A stretch of 57,156 nucleotides of DNA from an uncultured Bacillota bacterium. Its GTDB lineage: Bacteria; Bacillota; Clostridia; Peptostreptococcales; Anaerovoracaceae. A program made the translations under genes and the position numbers. The notes below the pieces were generated by a model. That model worked only from the letters and a program-made list of their open reading frames with translations. It made no database searches and was not told the DNA's origin. The stretch covers positions 1 to 57,156 of the forward strand of contig CAUDEQ010000004.1 of assembly GCA_958448635.1 (NCBI GenBank), written 5' to 3'. Of the stretch, positions 42,452-51,476 are shown one piece after another; positions within the stretch are counted from its first letter, which is position 1, and each line of letters starts with the position of its first letter.

Positions 42452-43735
42452 CTATTTCAGGAATCCCTGATAGTTTCTCATAACCATCTGCTGTTCCAGC
42501 TGCTTCATTGTATCCAGGGCAACGCCCACCGCAATCAGAAGCGATGTACCTCCAAAGTGGAAGTTGAGTCCGCCCATCTCACTTACAACAGTAGGAAGTA
42601 TAGCTACTGCTGCAAGGAATATTGCTCCTACGAAAGTGATTCTTGTCATTACCTTGTTCAAGTATTCAACAGTCGCCTTACCGGGTCTTATTCCCGGTAC
42701 AAATCCTCCGTTGGCCTTCATATTCTGGGCAACTTCAACAGGATTGAATGTAACCGACGTATAGAAGTATGTGAAGAATATGATCAGTATCACGTTGAAT
42801 ACCGCATATACCCATACTCCCGGTGTTCCCATAGGTGACAACCACTTTTCGATCCACTGGGCAACGCCGCTTTCAGGATCCATGAAATAAGTGATAGTCA
42901 ACGGGAACTGCAGGAATGACATTGCGAAGATTACAGGGATAACGCCTGCCTGATTTACCTTCAGCGGAATATGTGTCGCCTGACCGCCGTACATCTTTCT
43001 TCCTACAACTCGCTTAGCATACTGTACAGGAATTCTTCTCTGTCCCTGCTGTACGTAGATGATGCCTACGATTACAACTATGCAGAACAGCACGAAGATT
43101 ATCAATGTAACTATGCTCATACTGCCTTCACTGACCTTAGTCCAGATTTCCTGGATGGCAGACGGCAGTCTTGATACGATACCTGCGAAAATGATCAGTG
43201 AGATACCGTTACCTATACCGTGCTCATTGATCTGTTCACCTAACCACATAAGGAACGTCGTACCTGCTGTAAGCACCAGTACTATTACGGCCACCGAGAA
43301 GAAGTCGGTGCTGATCAGCGCCTGTCTGAAAAGACCTACTGATACGCCGATAGCCTGTATGATGGCCAGTACCACCGTCAGATAACGTGTGTACTGAGCT
43401 ATCTTCTTTCTTCCTTCAACGCCTTCTCTTGCCAGCCTTTCCAGCGACGGAATGGCTATTGTAAAGAGCTGCAGTATGATGGATGCCGTAATGTATGGGG
43501 TGATACTTAAAGCAAATATGGTAAATTGACTGAAAGCGCCTCCGGAGAACAGATTGAACAGAGCAAAAAGTCCCGTTTCGCTGTCAAATGTCTGTTCCAG
43601 AACAGTTCTGTCCATACCAGGTACAGGTATCTGAGAGCCTATTCTGAAAACGAGCAGCATAAGCAGTGTAAACACGATTTTCTTCCTGATATCAGGAATC
43701 TTCCACGCTTTTGCAACTGTTCTGATCATCTCCAT
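42452..43735 (-). CDS. secY: Preprotein translocase subunit SecY
   Basis: 427 aa with ten membrane segments; N-terminal FRIGSQIPVPGMD, plug-region sequence LFNLFSGGAFSQFTIFALSI and loop YVQQGQRRIPVQYAKR are family signatures. Forms the protein-conducting channel with SecE and SecG. Its start overlaps the rplO stop by one base. Confidence 0.97.
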   Translation of the reverse strand: MEMIRTVAKAWKIPDIRKKIVFTLLMLLVFRIGSQIPVPGMDRTVLEQTFDSETGLFALFNLFSGGAFSQFTIFALSITPYITASIILQLFTIAIPSLERLAREGVEGRKKIAQYTRYLTVVLAIIQAIGVSVGLFRQALISTDFFSVAVIVLVLTAGTTFLMWLGEQINEHGIGNGISLIIFAGIVSRLPSAIQEIWTKVSEGSMSIVTLIIFVLFCIVVIVGIIYVQQGQRRIPVQYAKRVVGRKMYGGQATHIPLKVNQAGVIPVIFAMSFLQFPLTITYFMDPESGVAQWIEKWLSPMGTPGVWVYAVFNVILIIFFTYFYTSVTFNPVEVAQNMKANGGFVPGIRPGKATVEYLNKVMTRITFVGAIFLAAVAILPTVVSEMGGLNFHFGGTSLLIAVGVALDTMKQLEQQMVMRNYQGFLK

Positions 43736-44175
43736 TAGATCACCTCTGCCTTTCCTCCGGCAGCTTCGATTTTTTCTATCGCAGTCTTGCTGAACTTATG
43801 AGCCTGAACTGTCAGATTCTTTTCGAGGCTTCCGTTTCCTAAAATCTTGATTCCGTCCTTAACCTGCTTGGCAAGACCGGCTTCCATTATCATTTCAGGA
43901 GTAACTGTAGCGCCTGCTTCAAATCTGTTCAGATCATCCACATTGAGAACAGTGTATTCAGTTCCCCAGATGTTGGTAAATCCTCTCTTAGGGATTCTTC
44001 TGTAAAGTGGCATCTGGCCGCCTTCAAATCCAGGTCTTACACCGCCGCCGCTTCTTGAGTTCTGTCCATTCATACCTCTTCCGGCAGTTGTTCCCTGACC
44101 GGTAGCTGTACCGCGGCCCTTTCTCTTGGCTGCTTTTGTAGCGCCCGGAACCGCTCTTAATTCATGCAGTTTCAT
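43735..44175 (-). CDS. rplO: 50S ribosomal protein L15
   Basis: 146 aa; glycine-rich basic N-terminus (GRGTATGQGTTAGRGMNGQ) and ILGNGSLEKNLTVQAHKFS near the end. Late-assembly 23S rRNA binder. Confidence 0.97.
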   Translation of the reverse strand: MKLHELRAVPGATKAAKRKGRGTATGQGTTAGRGMNGQNSRSGGGVRPGFEGGQMPLYRRIPKRGFTNIWGTEYTVLNVDDLNRFEAGATVTPEMIMEAGLAKQVKDGIKILGNGSLEKNLTVQAHKFSKTAIEKIEAAGGKAEVI

Positions 44176-44194
44176 TTATCTTGCACCTCCCGTC

Positions 44195-44377
44195 CTATAG
44201 TTCTTCTACAGTTAAAAGATGCGATACCTTGTTGACTGCCCCTCTTGTTACAGGTGAATCAACAAGTTCAACTGACTGGTGCATCTTCTTAAGTCCTAAC
44301 GCTTCTACAACTTTTCTCTGCTTTGGGGAAGCGCCAATAACACTTTTTGTCAATGTGACTTTAATCATTTTTGCCAT
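44195..44377 (-). CDS. rpmD: 50S ribosomal protein L30
   Basis: 60 aa, single-domain form (KVTLTKSVIGASPKQRKVV, ALGLKKMHQSVELVD). Lies between rpsE and rplO as usual. Confidence 0.96.
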   Translation of the reverse strand: MAKMIKVTLTKSVIGASPKQRKVVEALGLKKMHQSVELVDSPVTRGAVNKVSHLLTVEEL

Positions 44378-44390
44378 TGTTTCTTCCTCC

Positions 44391-44894
44391 TTATCCTAAG
44401 ATCTCTTCCTTAGTCTTTCCTCTTCTGGCTGCAACCTGTTCAACAGTCATCATGCCCTTAAGACCTTCAAGAGTAGCATAAGCCATGTTGCCTGTGTTAT
44501 TGGAACCGATGGACTTCGCTCTGATATCTTTGATTCCGGCAGCTTCCAGTACTGTACGTACCGATGATCCTGCGATTACTCCTGTACCTGGAGCAGCCGG
44601 CATGAGAAGAACTCTGCCTGCACCGAATACGCCCAGATTTCTGTGAGGAATTGTAGTTCCCACTGTAGGAACTGTTATCAATTTTTTCTTGGCATCTTCT
44701 GTAGCTTTTCTTACAGCTTCAGGAATTTCCTGAGCCTTGCCGAGGCCAACGCCTACATGACCTTCGCCGTCGCCTACAACTACTGTAACGCTGAATCTCA
44801 TGTTTCTTCCGCCCTTAACGGTCTTGGCAACACGTCTGATGCTTACAATAGTTTCTTTTAAGTCCAGCTTGGATGCATCTATAGTATTTCGCAT
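44391..44894 (-). CDS. rpsE: 30S ribosomal protein S5
   Basis: 167 aa; N-terminal double-stranded RNA-binding-like domain (VAKTVKGGRNMRFSVTVVVG) and C-terminal ribosomal fold (APGTGVIAGSSVRTVLEAAG). Involved in decoding fidelity and mRNA entry. Confidence 0.97.
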   Translation of the reverse strand: MRNTIDASKLDLKETIVSIRRVAKTVKGGRNMRFSVTVVVGDGEGHVGVGLGKAQEIPEAVRKATEDAKKKLITVPTVGTTIPHRNLGVFGAGRVLLMPAAPGTGVIAGSSVRTVLEAAGIKDIRAKSIGSNNTGNMAYATLEGLKGMMTVEQVAARRGKTKEEILG

Positions 44895-44909
44895 TCAATT
44901 TACCTCCTG

Positions 44910-45275
44910 TTAGAATTTCAAACCTGCTTCACGAGCGCCCTCGGCAAGTTCCTTAACTCTTCCGTGATAAAGGAATCCGCCTCTGTCAAAGGTAACTTCC
45001 TCGATACCCTTGGCCAGTGCTCTCTTTGCAATAGCTTCTCCTACTGCCTTTGCAGCATCTTTGTTTCCGCCATATTCAACCTGTGACTTTAATTCCTTGT
45101 CTGTGGTTGAAGCTGAAGCAAGCGTAACTCCGTTAACATCGTCGATAATCTGAACCGAAATGTTCTTATTGCTTCTGAACACGCAGAGTCTAGGCCTTTC
45201 AGGAGTTCCGGAAAGGTTTCTTCTGATTCTCTGATGTCTGGCAATGCGCTTATCATTTCTGCTGTCTTTAGCCAT
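44910..45275 (-). CDS. rplR: 50S ribosomal protein L18
   Basis: 121 aa; RIRRNLSGTPERPRLCVFRS and FDRGGFLYHGRVKELAEGAR are diagnostic. Binds 5S rRNA together with L5. Confidence 0.97.
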   Translation of the reverse strand: MAKDSRNDKRIARHQRIRRNLSGTPERPRLCVFRSNKNISVQIIDDVNGVTLASASTTDKELKSQVEYGGNKDAAKAVGEAIAKRALAKGIEEVTFDRGGFLYHGRVKELAEGAREAGLKF

Positions 45276-45293
45276 TTTTCTTTACTCCTTTCC

Positions 45294-45836
45294 TTACTGT
45301 GCTCCGGTCTTACCTTCTTTTCTGCGTATAACTTCGCCTTCGTATCTGATACCCTTACCCTTGTAAGGTTCAGGTCTTCTCCAGGCTCTGATATTCGCAG
45401 CGTAGTTGCCGACCTGCGCTTTGTCTATACCTTTAACTACTACTGTTGTTGCATCCGGTGCTTCAGTTTCGATTCCTGCCGGATCTTCCAGCTCGATCGG
45501 ATGTGAGTATCCCAGATTCAGCACCAGAGTCTTTCCTTTTTTCTCAGCCTTGTAGCCTACGCCAACCAGCTGAAGCTTCTTCGCATAGCCCTCGGTAACG
45601 CCTACAACCATGTTGTTGATGAGAGTTCTTGCCAGACCGTGCTGTGATCTCTTTTCAGCATCATCGCTGTCTCTTGAAACCGTAACTACGCCGTCCTTGT
45701 TTTCTACTGTTAATAATGAACTGATCTGTTCCTGCAGTTCGCCTTTAGGTCCCTTAACCGTAACTACGTTCTTGTCACTTATGGAAACCTCTACGCCGGC
45801 AGGAAGAGTGATCGGTTTGATACCTATTCTTGACAT
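45294..45836 (-). CDS. rplF: 50S ribosomal protein L6
   Basis: 180 aa with the duplicated L6 fold; C-terminal EPYKGKGIRYEGEVIRRKEG is the 23S rRNA-binding signature. Near the factor-binding site. Confidence 0.97.
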   Translation of the reverse strand: MSRIGIKPITLPAGVEVSISDKNVVTVKGPKGELQEQISSLLTVENKDGVVTVSRDSDDAEKRSQHGLARTLINNMVVGVTEGYAKKLQLVGVGYKAEKKGKTLVLNLGYSHPIELEDPAGIETEAPDATTVVVKGIDKAQVGNYAANIRAWRRPEPYKGKGIRYEGEVIRRKEGKTGAQ

Positions 45837-45856
45837 TTTATATTCCTCCTACCTTA

Positions 45857-46255
45857 TTACCATACATAACAGATTACTTCGCCGCCGATTCCCAGCTTTC
45901 TTGCTTCCTTGTCGCTTATAACTCCCTTTGAAGTGGAGATGATGGCGATACCAAGTCCGCCCAGAACTCTTGGAATTTCGTTTGCCTTGGCATATGACTT
46001 GAGGCCCGGCTTTGAAATCTTTCTTATTCCGCTTATAACTCTTTCTTTATCAGGGCCGTACTTCATTGTAACTGTGATGACTCCCTGCTTGTTGTCCTCA
46101 GTTACCTTGAAATCCTCGATGTAGCCCTCTTCCTTCAGAATTCCCACGATTGACTTCTTCATCTTCGATGCGGGAATATCAACTGTCGGATGTCCTGCTG
46201 TATTGGCATTTCTGATCCTTGTCAGCATATCCGCAATTGGATCTGTCATTGTCAT
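45857..46255 (-). CDS. rpsH: 30S ribosomal protein S8
   Basis: 132 aa; MTDPIADMLTRIRNANTA and ISTSKGVISDKEARKLGIGG are typical. Core 16S binder and, in other bacteria, translational repressor of the spc operon. The 161-bp spacer upstream (46256-46416), unusual inside this operon, holds a hairpin-forming CCGGAAAGCCTTCCGG near 46382 and could carry a regulatory structure. Confidence 0.97.
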   Translation of the reverse strand: MTMTDPIADMLTRIRNANTAGHPTVDIPASKMKKSIVGILKEEGYIEDFKVTEDNKQGVITVTMKYGPDKERVISGIRKISKPGLKSYAKANEIPRVLGGLGIAIISTSKGVISDKEARKLGIGGEVICYVW

Positions 46256-46416
46256 TTTGCTGTTCTCCTTCCTCCATTAGTTCGGCTTATACATGACGCC
46301 TCAGCACACGTACAGTACCGCTTGATGGATAGTGGTTATAACGATTGTTTTTATATTACACATCCATGCTCCCATGTGGCGCCGGAAAGCCTTCCGGTTC
46401 TCCGGCAGGTCGCATT

Positions 46417-46602
46417 TTACCAGGATGCTTTCTTAACGCCCGGAATCTCGCCTTTATAAGCAAGCTCTCTGAAGCAGATTCTGCAGATTCCGTACTTTCT
46501 CAGTACTGAGTGTGGTCTTCCGCAAATTCTGCATCTTGTATAAGCACGTGTCGAAAACTTCGGCTTGCGCTGCTGTTTTACTTTTAACGAAGTCTTAGCC
46601 AT
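46417..46602 (-). CDS. rpsN: 30S ribosomal protein S14, zinc type
   Basis: 61 aa from ATG 46602 (GAGGAGGAC in front); an upstream in-frame start is rejected. Two CxxC pairs (CRICGRPH and CRICFREL) form the zinc ribbon of the type Z S14. Lies 13 bp after rplE. Confidence 0.96.
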   Translation of the reverse strand: MAKTSLKVKQQRKPKFSTRAYTRCRICGRPHSVLRKYGICRICFRELAYKGEIPGVKKASW

Positions 46603-46615
46603 ACGTCCTCCTCTT

Positions 46616-47158
46616 CTACTTCTCAAACGGCATTCCCAGACCTGCCAGCAGAGCTGCAGCTTCTTCGTCTGTCTTGGCCGTTGTAGTGAATACGATATTC
46701 ATTCCCTTGATTGTATCTACCTTATCGTAGTTGATTTCAGGGAATATGAGCTGTTCCTTGATACCCATTGAGTAGTTTCCTCTACCATCGAATGAGTTTT
46801 TGCTTACGCCCTTGAAGTCTCTTACTCTTGGAAGAGCGATGTTGAAAAGCTTATCGATGAATTCGTACATGTTGTCGCCTCTTAAAGTAACCTTGGCGCC
46901 TACAGGCATACCCTGTCTTACCTTAAAGTTGGCGATGGATTTTCTTGCCTTTGTAACTACAGGTCTCTGTCCTGTGATAAGGCTGATTTCTTCAACTGCA
47001 CTTTCCATGATCTTAGCGTTTTCCTTAGCTTCTCCGAGTCCCATGTTGATGGTAACCTTTTCGAGCTTAGGGATTTCCATTACGTTTTCATATTTGAACT
47101 GTTCTCTCAGTGCAGGGAAAACATCGTTCTTGTATGTTTCTTTTAATCTTGCTGCCAA
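46616..47158 (-). CDS. rplE: 50S ribosomal protein L5
   Basis: 180 aa; VMEIPKLEKVTINMGLGEA and DFKGVSKNSFDGRGNYSMGI are diagnostic. 5S rRNA-binding protein of the central protuberance. Confidence 0.97.
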   Translation of the reverse strand: MAARLKETYKNDVFPALREQFKYENVMEIPKLEKVTINMGLGEAKENAKIMESAVEEISLITGQRPVVTKARKSIANFKVRQGMPVGAKVTLRGDNMYEFIDKLFNIALPRVRDFKGVSKNSFDGRGNYSMGIKEQLIFPEINYDKVDTIKGMNIVFTTTAKTDEEAAALLAGLGMPFEK

Positions 47159-47175
47159 AATCGTCTCCTCCTTTC

Positions 47176-47481
47176 TTAGTCTATTACGGCGCCGGTCTTC
47201 TTGGCTATTCTGACCTTCTTGCCATCTTCCACTTTATAACCGATTCTGCTCGCCGTCTTGTTCTTTGTGTCATAGTACATAACGTTCGATACGTTTACAG
47301 GACCTTCCTGATGCTTGATCTCTGCAGCTTCCTTCTGAGTCTGCTTCTGATGCTTCGTCTGAACGTTAACGCCTTCTACTATTACTCTGCCCTCTTTAGG
47401 CATAGCCTTCAATACTTTGCCGGTTTTTCCCTTGTCTTTACCGGTAAGTACGATTACTGTGTCATCCTTTTTAATACGCAT
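47176..47481 (-). CDS. rplX: 50S ribosomal protein L24
   Basis: 101 aa with the KOW motif (VIVLTGKDKGKTGKVLKAMP). Early 23S assembly initiator. 11 bp after rplN. Confidence 0.97.
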   Translation of the reverse strand: MRIKKDDTVIVLTGKDKGKTGKVLKAMPKEGRVIVEGVNVQTKHQKQTQKEAAEIKHQEGPVNVSNVMYYDTKNKTASRIGYKVEDGKKVRIAKKTGAVID

Positions 47482-47492
47482 CTCGTAACCTC

Positions 47493-47861
47493 CTATAATA
47501 CTTCCGGTGCTAAGGATACTATCTTCATGAAGCCCTTATCTCTCAGCTCTCTGGCAACCGGCCCGAAGATACGGGTTCCTACCGGCTGTAAATCGTCCTT
47601 TATGATAACCGCTGCGTTCTGGTCAAACTTAACGTAGCTGCCGTCTGCTCTTCTGGCACCGCTCTTTGATCTAACTACAACAGCTCTTACAACGTCGCTC
47701 TTTTTTACTACTCCGCCAGGTGTAGCGTCCTTTACAGCACATACGATAACATCACCGATGTTGGCATACTGACGGCTAGTTCCGCCCAGTATACGGATGC
47801 AAAGAAGCTCTTTAGCGCCGGAGTTGTCAGCGACCTTTAATCTTGTTTCAGTCTGAATCAT
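47493..47861 (-). CDS. rplN: 50S ribosomal protein L14
   Basis: 122 aa; MIQTETRLKVADNSGAKELL and RIFGPVARELRDKGFMKIVS are conserved. At the 30S-50S interface. Confidence 0.97.
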   Translation of the reverse strand: MIQTETRLKVADNSGAKELLCIRILGGTSRQYANIGDVIVCAVKDATPGGVVKKSDVVRAVVVRSKSGARRADGSYVKFDQNAAVIIKDDLQPVGTRIFGPVARELRDKGFMKIVSLAPEVL

Positions 47862-47876
47862 TGCTAGGCGCCTCCT

Positions 47877-48137
47877 TTACTTAACTTTCTCAACGATGTT
47901 CACAAGTCTCCATCTCTTATCCTTTGACAGAGGTCTTGTTTCCATAATTCTAACTTTATCGCCTATCTGGCATTCATTGTTTTCGTCGTGAGCCTTGACT
48001 TTCTTAGTTCTCTTTACTGCTTTTCCGTAAAGGGAATGTCTTACGAAGTCTTCAACTGCAACGACAACAGTCTTATCCATCTTATCACTTGTCACAATGC
48101 CGACTCTTGTCTTTCTTCTGTTTCTTTCAACTGCCAT
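47877..48137 (-). CDS. rpsQ: 30S ribosomal protein S17
   Basis: 86 aa OB-fold protein; VTSDKMDKTVVVAVEDFVRH and IMETRPLSKDKRWRLVNIVE. Binds the 16S 5' domain. Confidence 0.97.
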   Translation of the reverse strand: MAVERNRRKTRVGIVTSDKMDKTVVVAVEDFVRHSLYGKAVKRTKKVKAHDENNECQIGDKVRIMETRPLSKDKRWRLVNIVEKVK

Positions 48138-48155
48138 AATACATCCTCCTTTCCT

Positions 48156-48359
48156 TTAGCCCTGAGCCTTGGCCAGCTCTTTTTCTCTTATTATAGTCTT
48201 GACTCTAGCGATATCTTTCTTTGTTTCACGCATTTTAACAGGGTTCTCAAGCTGTCCTGTAACGTGCTGGAATCTGAGATTGAAAAGATCCTTCTTCATC
48301 TTGATCAGTTCAGCATTCAGTTCCGCTTCTGACATTTCTCTCATTTTCTTCAATTCCAT
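48156..48359 (-). CDS. rpmC: 50S ribosomal protein L29
   Basis: 67 aa two-helix protein (LIKMKKDLFNLRFQHVTGQL). At the tunnel exit. Its start touches the rplP stop. Confidence 0.97.
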   Translation of the reverse strand: MELKKMREMSEAELNAELIKMKKDLFNLRFQHVTGQLENPVKMRETKKDIARVKTIIREKELAKAQG

Positions 48360-48793
48360 TATGCTTCACCACCCTTTGCTGTTTCAATTTCCTTGATGGC
48401 AAATTTACACTTAATAGGCAGCTTGTGGCCGGCAAGTCTCATGGCTTCTCTTGCCTGAGCTTCCGTAACGCCTTCGATCTCGAACATAACTCTGCCTGGC
48501 TTTACTACTGCTACCCAGTACTCAGGAGCACCTTTACCGGAACCCATACGTACTTCAGCAGGCTTCTTTGTTACTGATTTATGAGGGAAGATCTTGATAT
48601 AAACCTTACCGCCTCTCTTAACAGATCTTGTCATGGCTATTCTGGCAGCCTCGATCTGATTTGAAGTTATCCATCCACATTCAGTGGCTACTAAACCGTA
48701 ATCACCGTAAGTGATCGTGTTTCCCTTTGTAGCCTTTCCTTTCATTCTTCCTCTGTGGACTCTTCTGCGTTTAACGCGCTTTGGCATTAACAT
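48359..48793 (-). CDS. rplP: 50S ribosomal protein L16
   Basis: 144 aa; PKRVKRRRVHRGRMKGKATK and GSGKGAPEYWVAVVKPGRVM. Near the A-site tRNA. Two in-frame ATGs (48793 and 48787); the first has the better spacing to GGAGG. Confidence 0.97.
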   Translation of the reverse strand: MLMPKRVKRRRVHRGRMKGKATKGNTITYGDYGLVATECGWITSNQIEAARIAMTRSVKRGGKVYIKIFPHKSVTKKPAEVRMGSGKGAPEYWVAVVKPGRVMFEIEGVTEAQAREAMRLAGHKLPIKCKFAIKEIETAKGGEA

Positions 48794-48815
48794 GACGAAT
48801 GTCCTCCTTTATCTA

Positions 48816-49685
48816 TTATTCAGCTGATTCTTCAGCTACTGCTTCTGCTTCAACCTGTGCTTCTTCAACCTGTGGCTCTACCTTAGGAGTCTTTCTTACT
48901 CTAGGGTTAACTGCCTTAGGAGCTTCAGCTCTGTCATTTCTTCTGTCGTCTCTTCTAGGTCGTCTTTCGCCGTCTCTTCTAGGTCTTCTCTCGCCGTCTC
49001 TTCTGCCTCTCTTGTCTCTCTTTGTCTCTTCAGGAACTGCAGTCTTGAGACCCTTGTCGAGAATTTCTCCGTGGTTTATCCAAACCTTGACGCCCAGCTT
49101 ACCGTAAGTCGTATCAGCTTCTGCAAAGCCATAGTCGATGTCAGCTCTCAGAGTGTGAAGAGGAACGTTACCCTCGCTGTACTTTTCAGATCTTGCGATT
49201 TCGGCTCCGCCAAGTCTTCCTGATGTGAGAACTTTGATTCCCTTGGCACCGGCCTTCATTGTTCTGCCGATGGCCTGCTTCATGGCTCTTCTGAAGGAAA
49301 CTCTTCTTTCAAGAGCCTGAGCGATGCTTTCCGCTGTCAGCTGTGCATCCAACTCTGCTCTTCTTACTTCTTTGATATCTATTACGATAGTCTTTCCTGT
49401 CATCTTTTCCAGGTCAGCCTTCAGTGCATCGATTCCGTCTCCGGATCTTCCGATGACCATTCCAGGCTTAGCTGTCATAACGATGACCTTCAGCTTGTTC
49501 TCTGCGGTTCTTTCAAGCACTACCTTGGAAACTCCCGCAGCATACAGCTTTTTCTTTACGAAATCTCTTACTTTATTGTCTTCAATAAGGTAATCAGCAA
49601 ACTTGCTCTTGTCAGCATACCATTTTGAATCCCAATCCTTTATAACGCCTACTCTAAGGCCGTGTGGACTTACTTTCTGACCCAT
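48816..49685 (-). CDS. rpsC: 30S ribosomal protein S3 with long C-terminal tail
   Basis: 289 aa, about 70 longer than the usual 215-225. Residues 1-about 220 are standard S3: KH domain (MTAKPGMVIGRSGDGIDALK) and C-terminal fold (GRLGGAEIARSEKYSEGNVP, VKVWINHGEI). The extra tail first carries basic repeats of eight residues (RRDGERRP twice, then RRDDRRND) encoded by a 24-bp DNA repeat, then a Pro/Val/Ala/Glu-rich acidic end. S3 helps form the mRNA entry site; the tail would project into solvent near it. The reading frame and RBS look normal, so the tail is probably translated. Confidence 0.96.
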   Translation of the reverse strand: MGQKVSPHGLRVGVIKDWDSKWYADKSKFADYLIEDNKVRDFVKKKLYAAGVSKVVLERTAENKLKVIVMTAKPGMVIGRSGDGIDALKADLEKMTGKTIVIDIKEVRRAELDAQLTAESIAQALERRVSFRRAMKQAIGRTMKAGAKGIKVLTSGRLGGAEIARSEKYSEGNVPLHTLRADIDYGFAEADTTYGKLGVKVWINHGEILDKGLKTAVPEETKRDKRGRRDGERRPRRDGERRPRRDDRRNDRAEAPKAVNPRVRKTPKVEPQVEEAQVEAEAVAEESAE

Positions 49686-50023
49686 TAGTTAACCTCCTTT
49701 TCTTTAAGAGTTACGCCAACATGGCTGCTTCTCTTTAAGATGATCGATGCTCTGCCCTGTGATCCAGCTCTCCATCTCTTCATAGTTGGTCCCTGATGAG
49801 CATAAACTTCAGCTACATAAAGATTGTCTGTGTTCATTTCCTTAACGTCTGCGTTGGCAGCTGCTGATTTAACAACCTTTTCAACTATCTCGGCTCCCTT
49901 GCCGGGAGTGAATTTTAAAATGTTCAGTGCCTCGTCCAAGTCTTTTCCTCTTACCAGATCAGTAACAGGCTTCAGCTTGATAGGAGACATTCTTACATAT
50001 TTTGCAATTGCTTTTGCTTCCAT
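49685..50023 (-). CDS. rplV: 50S ribosomal protein L22
   Basis: 112 aa from ATG 50023 (AAGGAGA in front); a TTG two codons earlier is too close to the ribosome site. KYVRMSPIKLKPVTDLVRGK and AHQGPTMKRWRAGSQGRASI are diagnostic. Its hairpin lines the exit tunnel. Confidence 0.96.
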   Translation of the reverse strand: MEAKAIAKYVRMSPIKLKPVTDLVRGKDLDEALNILKFTPGKGAEIVEKVVKSAAANADVKEMNTDNLYVAEVYAHQGPTMKRWRAGSQGRASIILKRSSHVGVTLKEKEVN

Positions 50024-50041
50024 TTTCAATTATCTCCTTTC

Positions 50042-50317
50042 TTATTTCTTGGACTTCTTGTCTGCTGCGTGTCCTCTGTAGTTTCTGGTAGGAGCAAATT
50101 CTCCGAGTTTGTGTCCTACCATATCTTCTGTGATATATACAGGCACATGCTTTTTGCCGTCATGAACGGCTATAGTATGTCCCACCATCTGAGGGAATAT
50201 TGTTGATGGTCTTGACCATGTTTTGATGACTTTCTTTTCGTTGGCTGCATTCATTTCCTCAATGGACTTCAGCAGCTTCTCGTTTACGAAAGGTCCCTTT
50301 TTAAGTGATCTTCCCAT
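50042..50317 (-). CDS. rpsS: 30S ribosomal protein S19
   Basis: 91 aa; MGRSLKKGPFVNEKLLKSIE and FAPTRNYRGHAADKKSKK. Forms a head complex with S13. Confidence 0.97.
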   Translation of the reverse strand: MGRSLKKGPFVNEKLLKSIEEMNAANEKKVIKTWSRPSTIFPQMVGHTIAVHDGKKHVPVYITEDMVGHKLGEFAPTRNYRGHAADKKSKK

Positions 50318-50335
50318 TATTTTTGCTCCTTCCTG

Positions 50336-51166
50336 TTATTTTTCATTTTTTCTCTTTACGATATATTTGTCGGATGCCTTCTTCTTTCTTGTCTTATATC
50401 CAAGTGCAGGCTTACCCCAAGGAGTTACAGGGCTTACTCTACCGATTCCGGCCTTACCTTCACCACCGCCGTGAGGGTGATCGTTAGGGTTCATTACGGA
50501 ACCTCTTACTGTAGGTCTGATACCCATGTGTCTCTTTCTTCCTGCTTTACCGATCTGGATATTCTGATGATCGAGATTGCCGACTTCGCCTATTGTGGCT
50601 CTGCATTCGATTCTTACTTTTCTAACTTCGCCGGAAGGAAGTCTTACCTGTGCGTACTGACCTTCCTTAGCCATCAGCTGTGCGCCGTTTCCTGCCGATC
50701 TTACCATCTGACCGCCCTTGCCAGGCTTCAGCTCGATGTTGTGAATGATGGTACCTACAGGAATGTTTGCCAGCGGAAGTGCGTTTCCTATTTTGATATC
50801 GGCATCTGCTCCCGATACTATTACGTCTCCGACACCAAGCTTGTTAGGAGCTATGATGTATCTCTTTTCACCGTCAGCGTAATTGATCAGTGCGATATTC
50901 GCTGTTCTGTTAGGGTCGTATTCGATAGTGGCTACCTTGCCAGGAATACCGTCCTTGTTTCTCTTGAAGTCGATGATCCTGTACTTAGGTCTGTATCCGC
51001 CGCCTCTGTGTCTTACCGTGATCTTACCTCTTGAGTTTCTTCCGGAATGCTTCTTAAGAGTAACTGTCAGTGACTTTTCCGGTGAATCGCAAGTGATTTC
51101 CTCAAAAGTGGAAACCGTCATTCCTCTTAAACCAGGAGTGGTCGGATTGTATTTTTTAATTCCCAT
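50336..51166 (-). CDS. rplB: 50S ribosomal protein L2
   Basis: 276 aa, full length. HNIELKPGKGGQMVRSAGNG and MNPNDHPHGGGEGKAGIGR include the conserved residues near the peptidyl-transferase centre. Confidence 0.97.
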   Translation of the reverse strand: MGIKKYNPTTPGLRGMTVSTFEEITCDSPEKSLTVTLKKHSGRNSRGKITVRHRGGGYRPKYRIIDFKRNKDGIPGKVATIEYDPNRTANIALINYADGEKRYIIAPNKLGVGDVIVSGADADIKIGNALPLANIPVGTIIHNIELKPGKGGQMVRSAGNGAQLMAKEGQYAQVRLPSGEVRKVRIECRATIGEVGNLDHQNIQIGKAGRKRHMGIRPTVRGSVMNPNDHPHGGGEGKAGIGRVSPVTPWGKPALGYKTRKKKASDKYIVKRKNEK

Positions 51167-51185
51167 TTATGTCTACCTCCTGTTA

Positions 51186-51476
51186 TTACAGACTCTGGAA
51201 GAATTCGATTTCCTTACTGTCTTCAGTAAGCGTTACGATTGCCTTCTTAGTAGCGGCAGTCATACCAACGTATCTTCCCATTCTCTTCTTCTTTCCTACA
51301 ACGTTCATGATGTTGACTTTAGCAACTTCCACACCGAAGATTTCTTCAACCGCATTTTTAACTTCTGTCTTGTTAGCGTCTACTGCAACCTTGAATGTGT
51401 ATTTCTTCACCTGTGCTGCGTCCATGCTCTTTTCGGAGATTACAGGCTTTATTATTACATCGTAAGGCGTTTTCAT
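51186..51476 (-). CDS. rplW: 50S ribosomal protein L23
   Basis: 96 aa; DVIIKPVISEKSMDAAQVKK and NKTEVKNAVEEIFGVEVAKV. Docking site for trigger factor and SRP at the exit tunnel. The stop of rplD overlaps its start by one base. Confidence 0.97.
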   Translation of the reverse strand: MKTPYDVIIKPVISEKSMDAAQVKKYTFKVAVDANKTEVKNAVEEIFGVEVAKVNIMNVVGKKKRMGRYVGMTAATKKAIVTLTEDSKEIEFFQSL

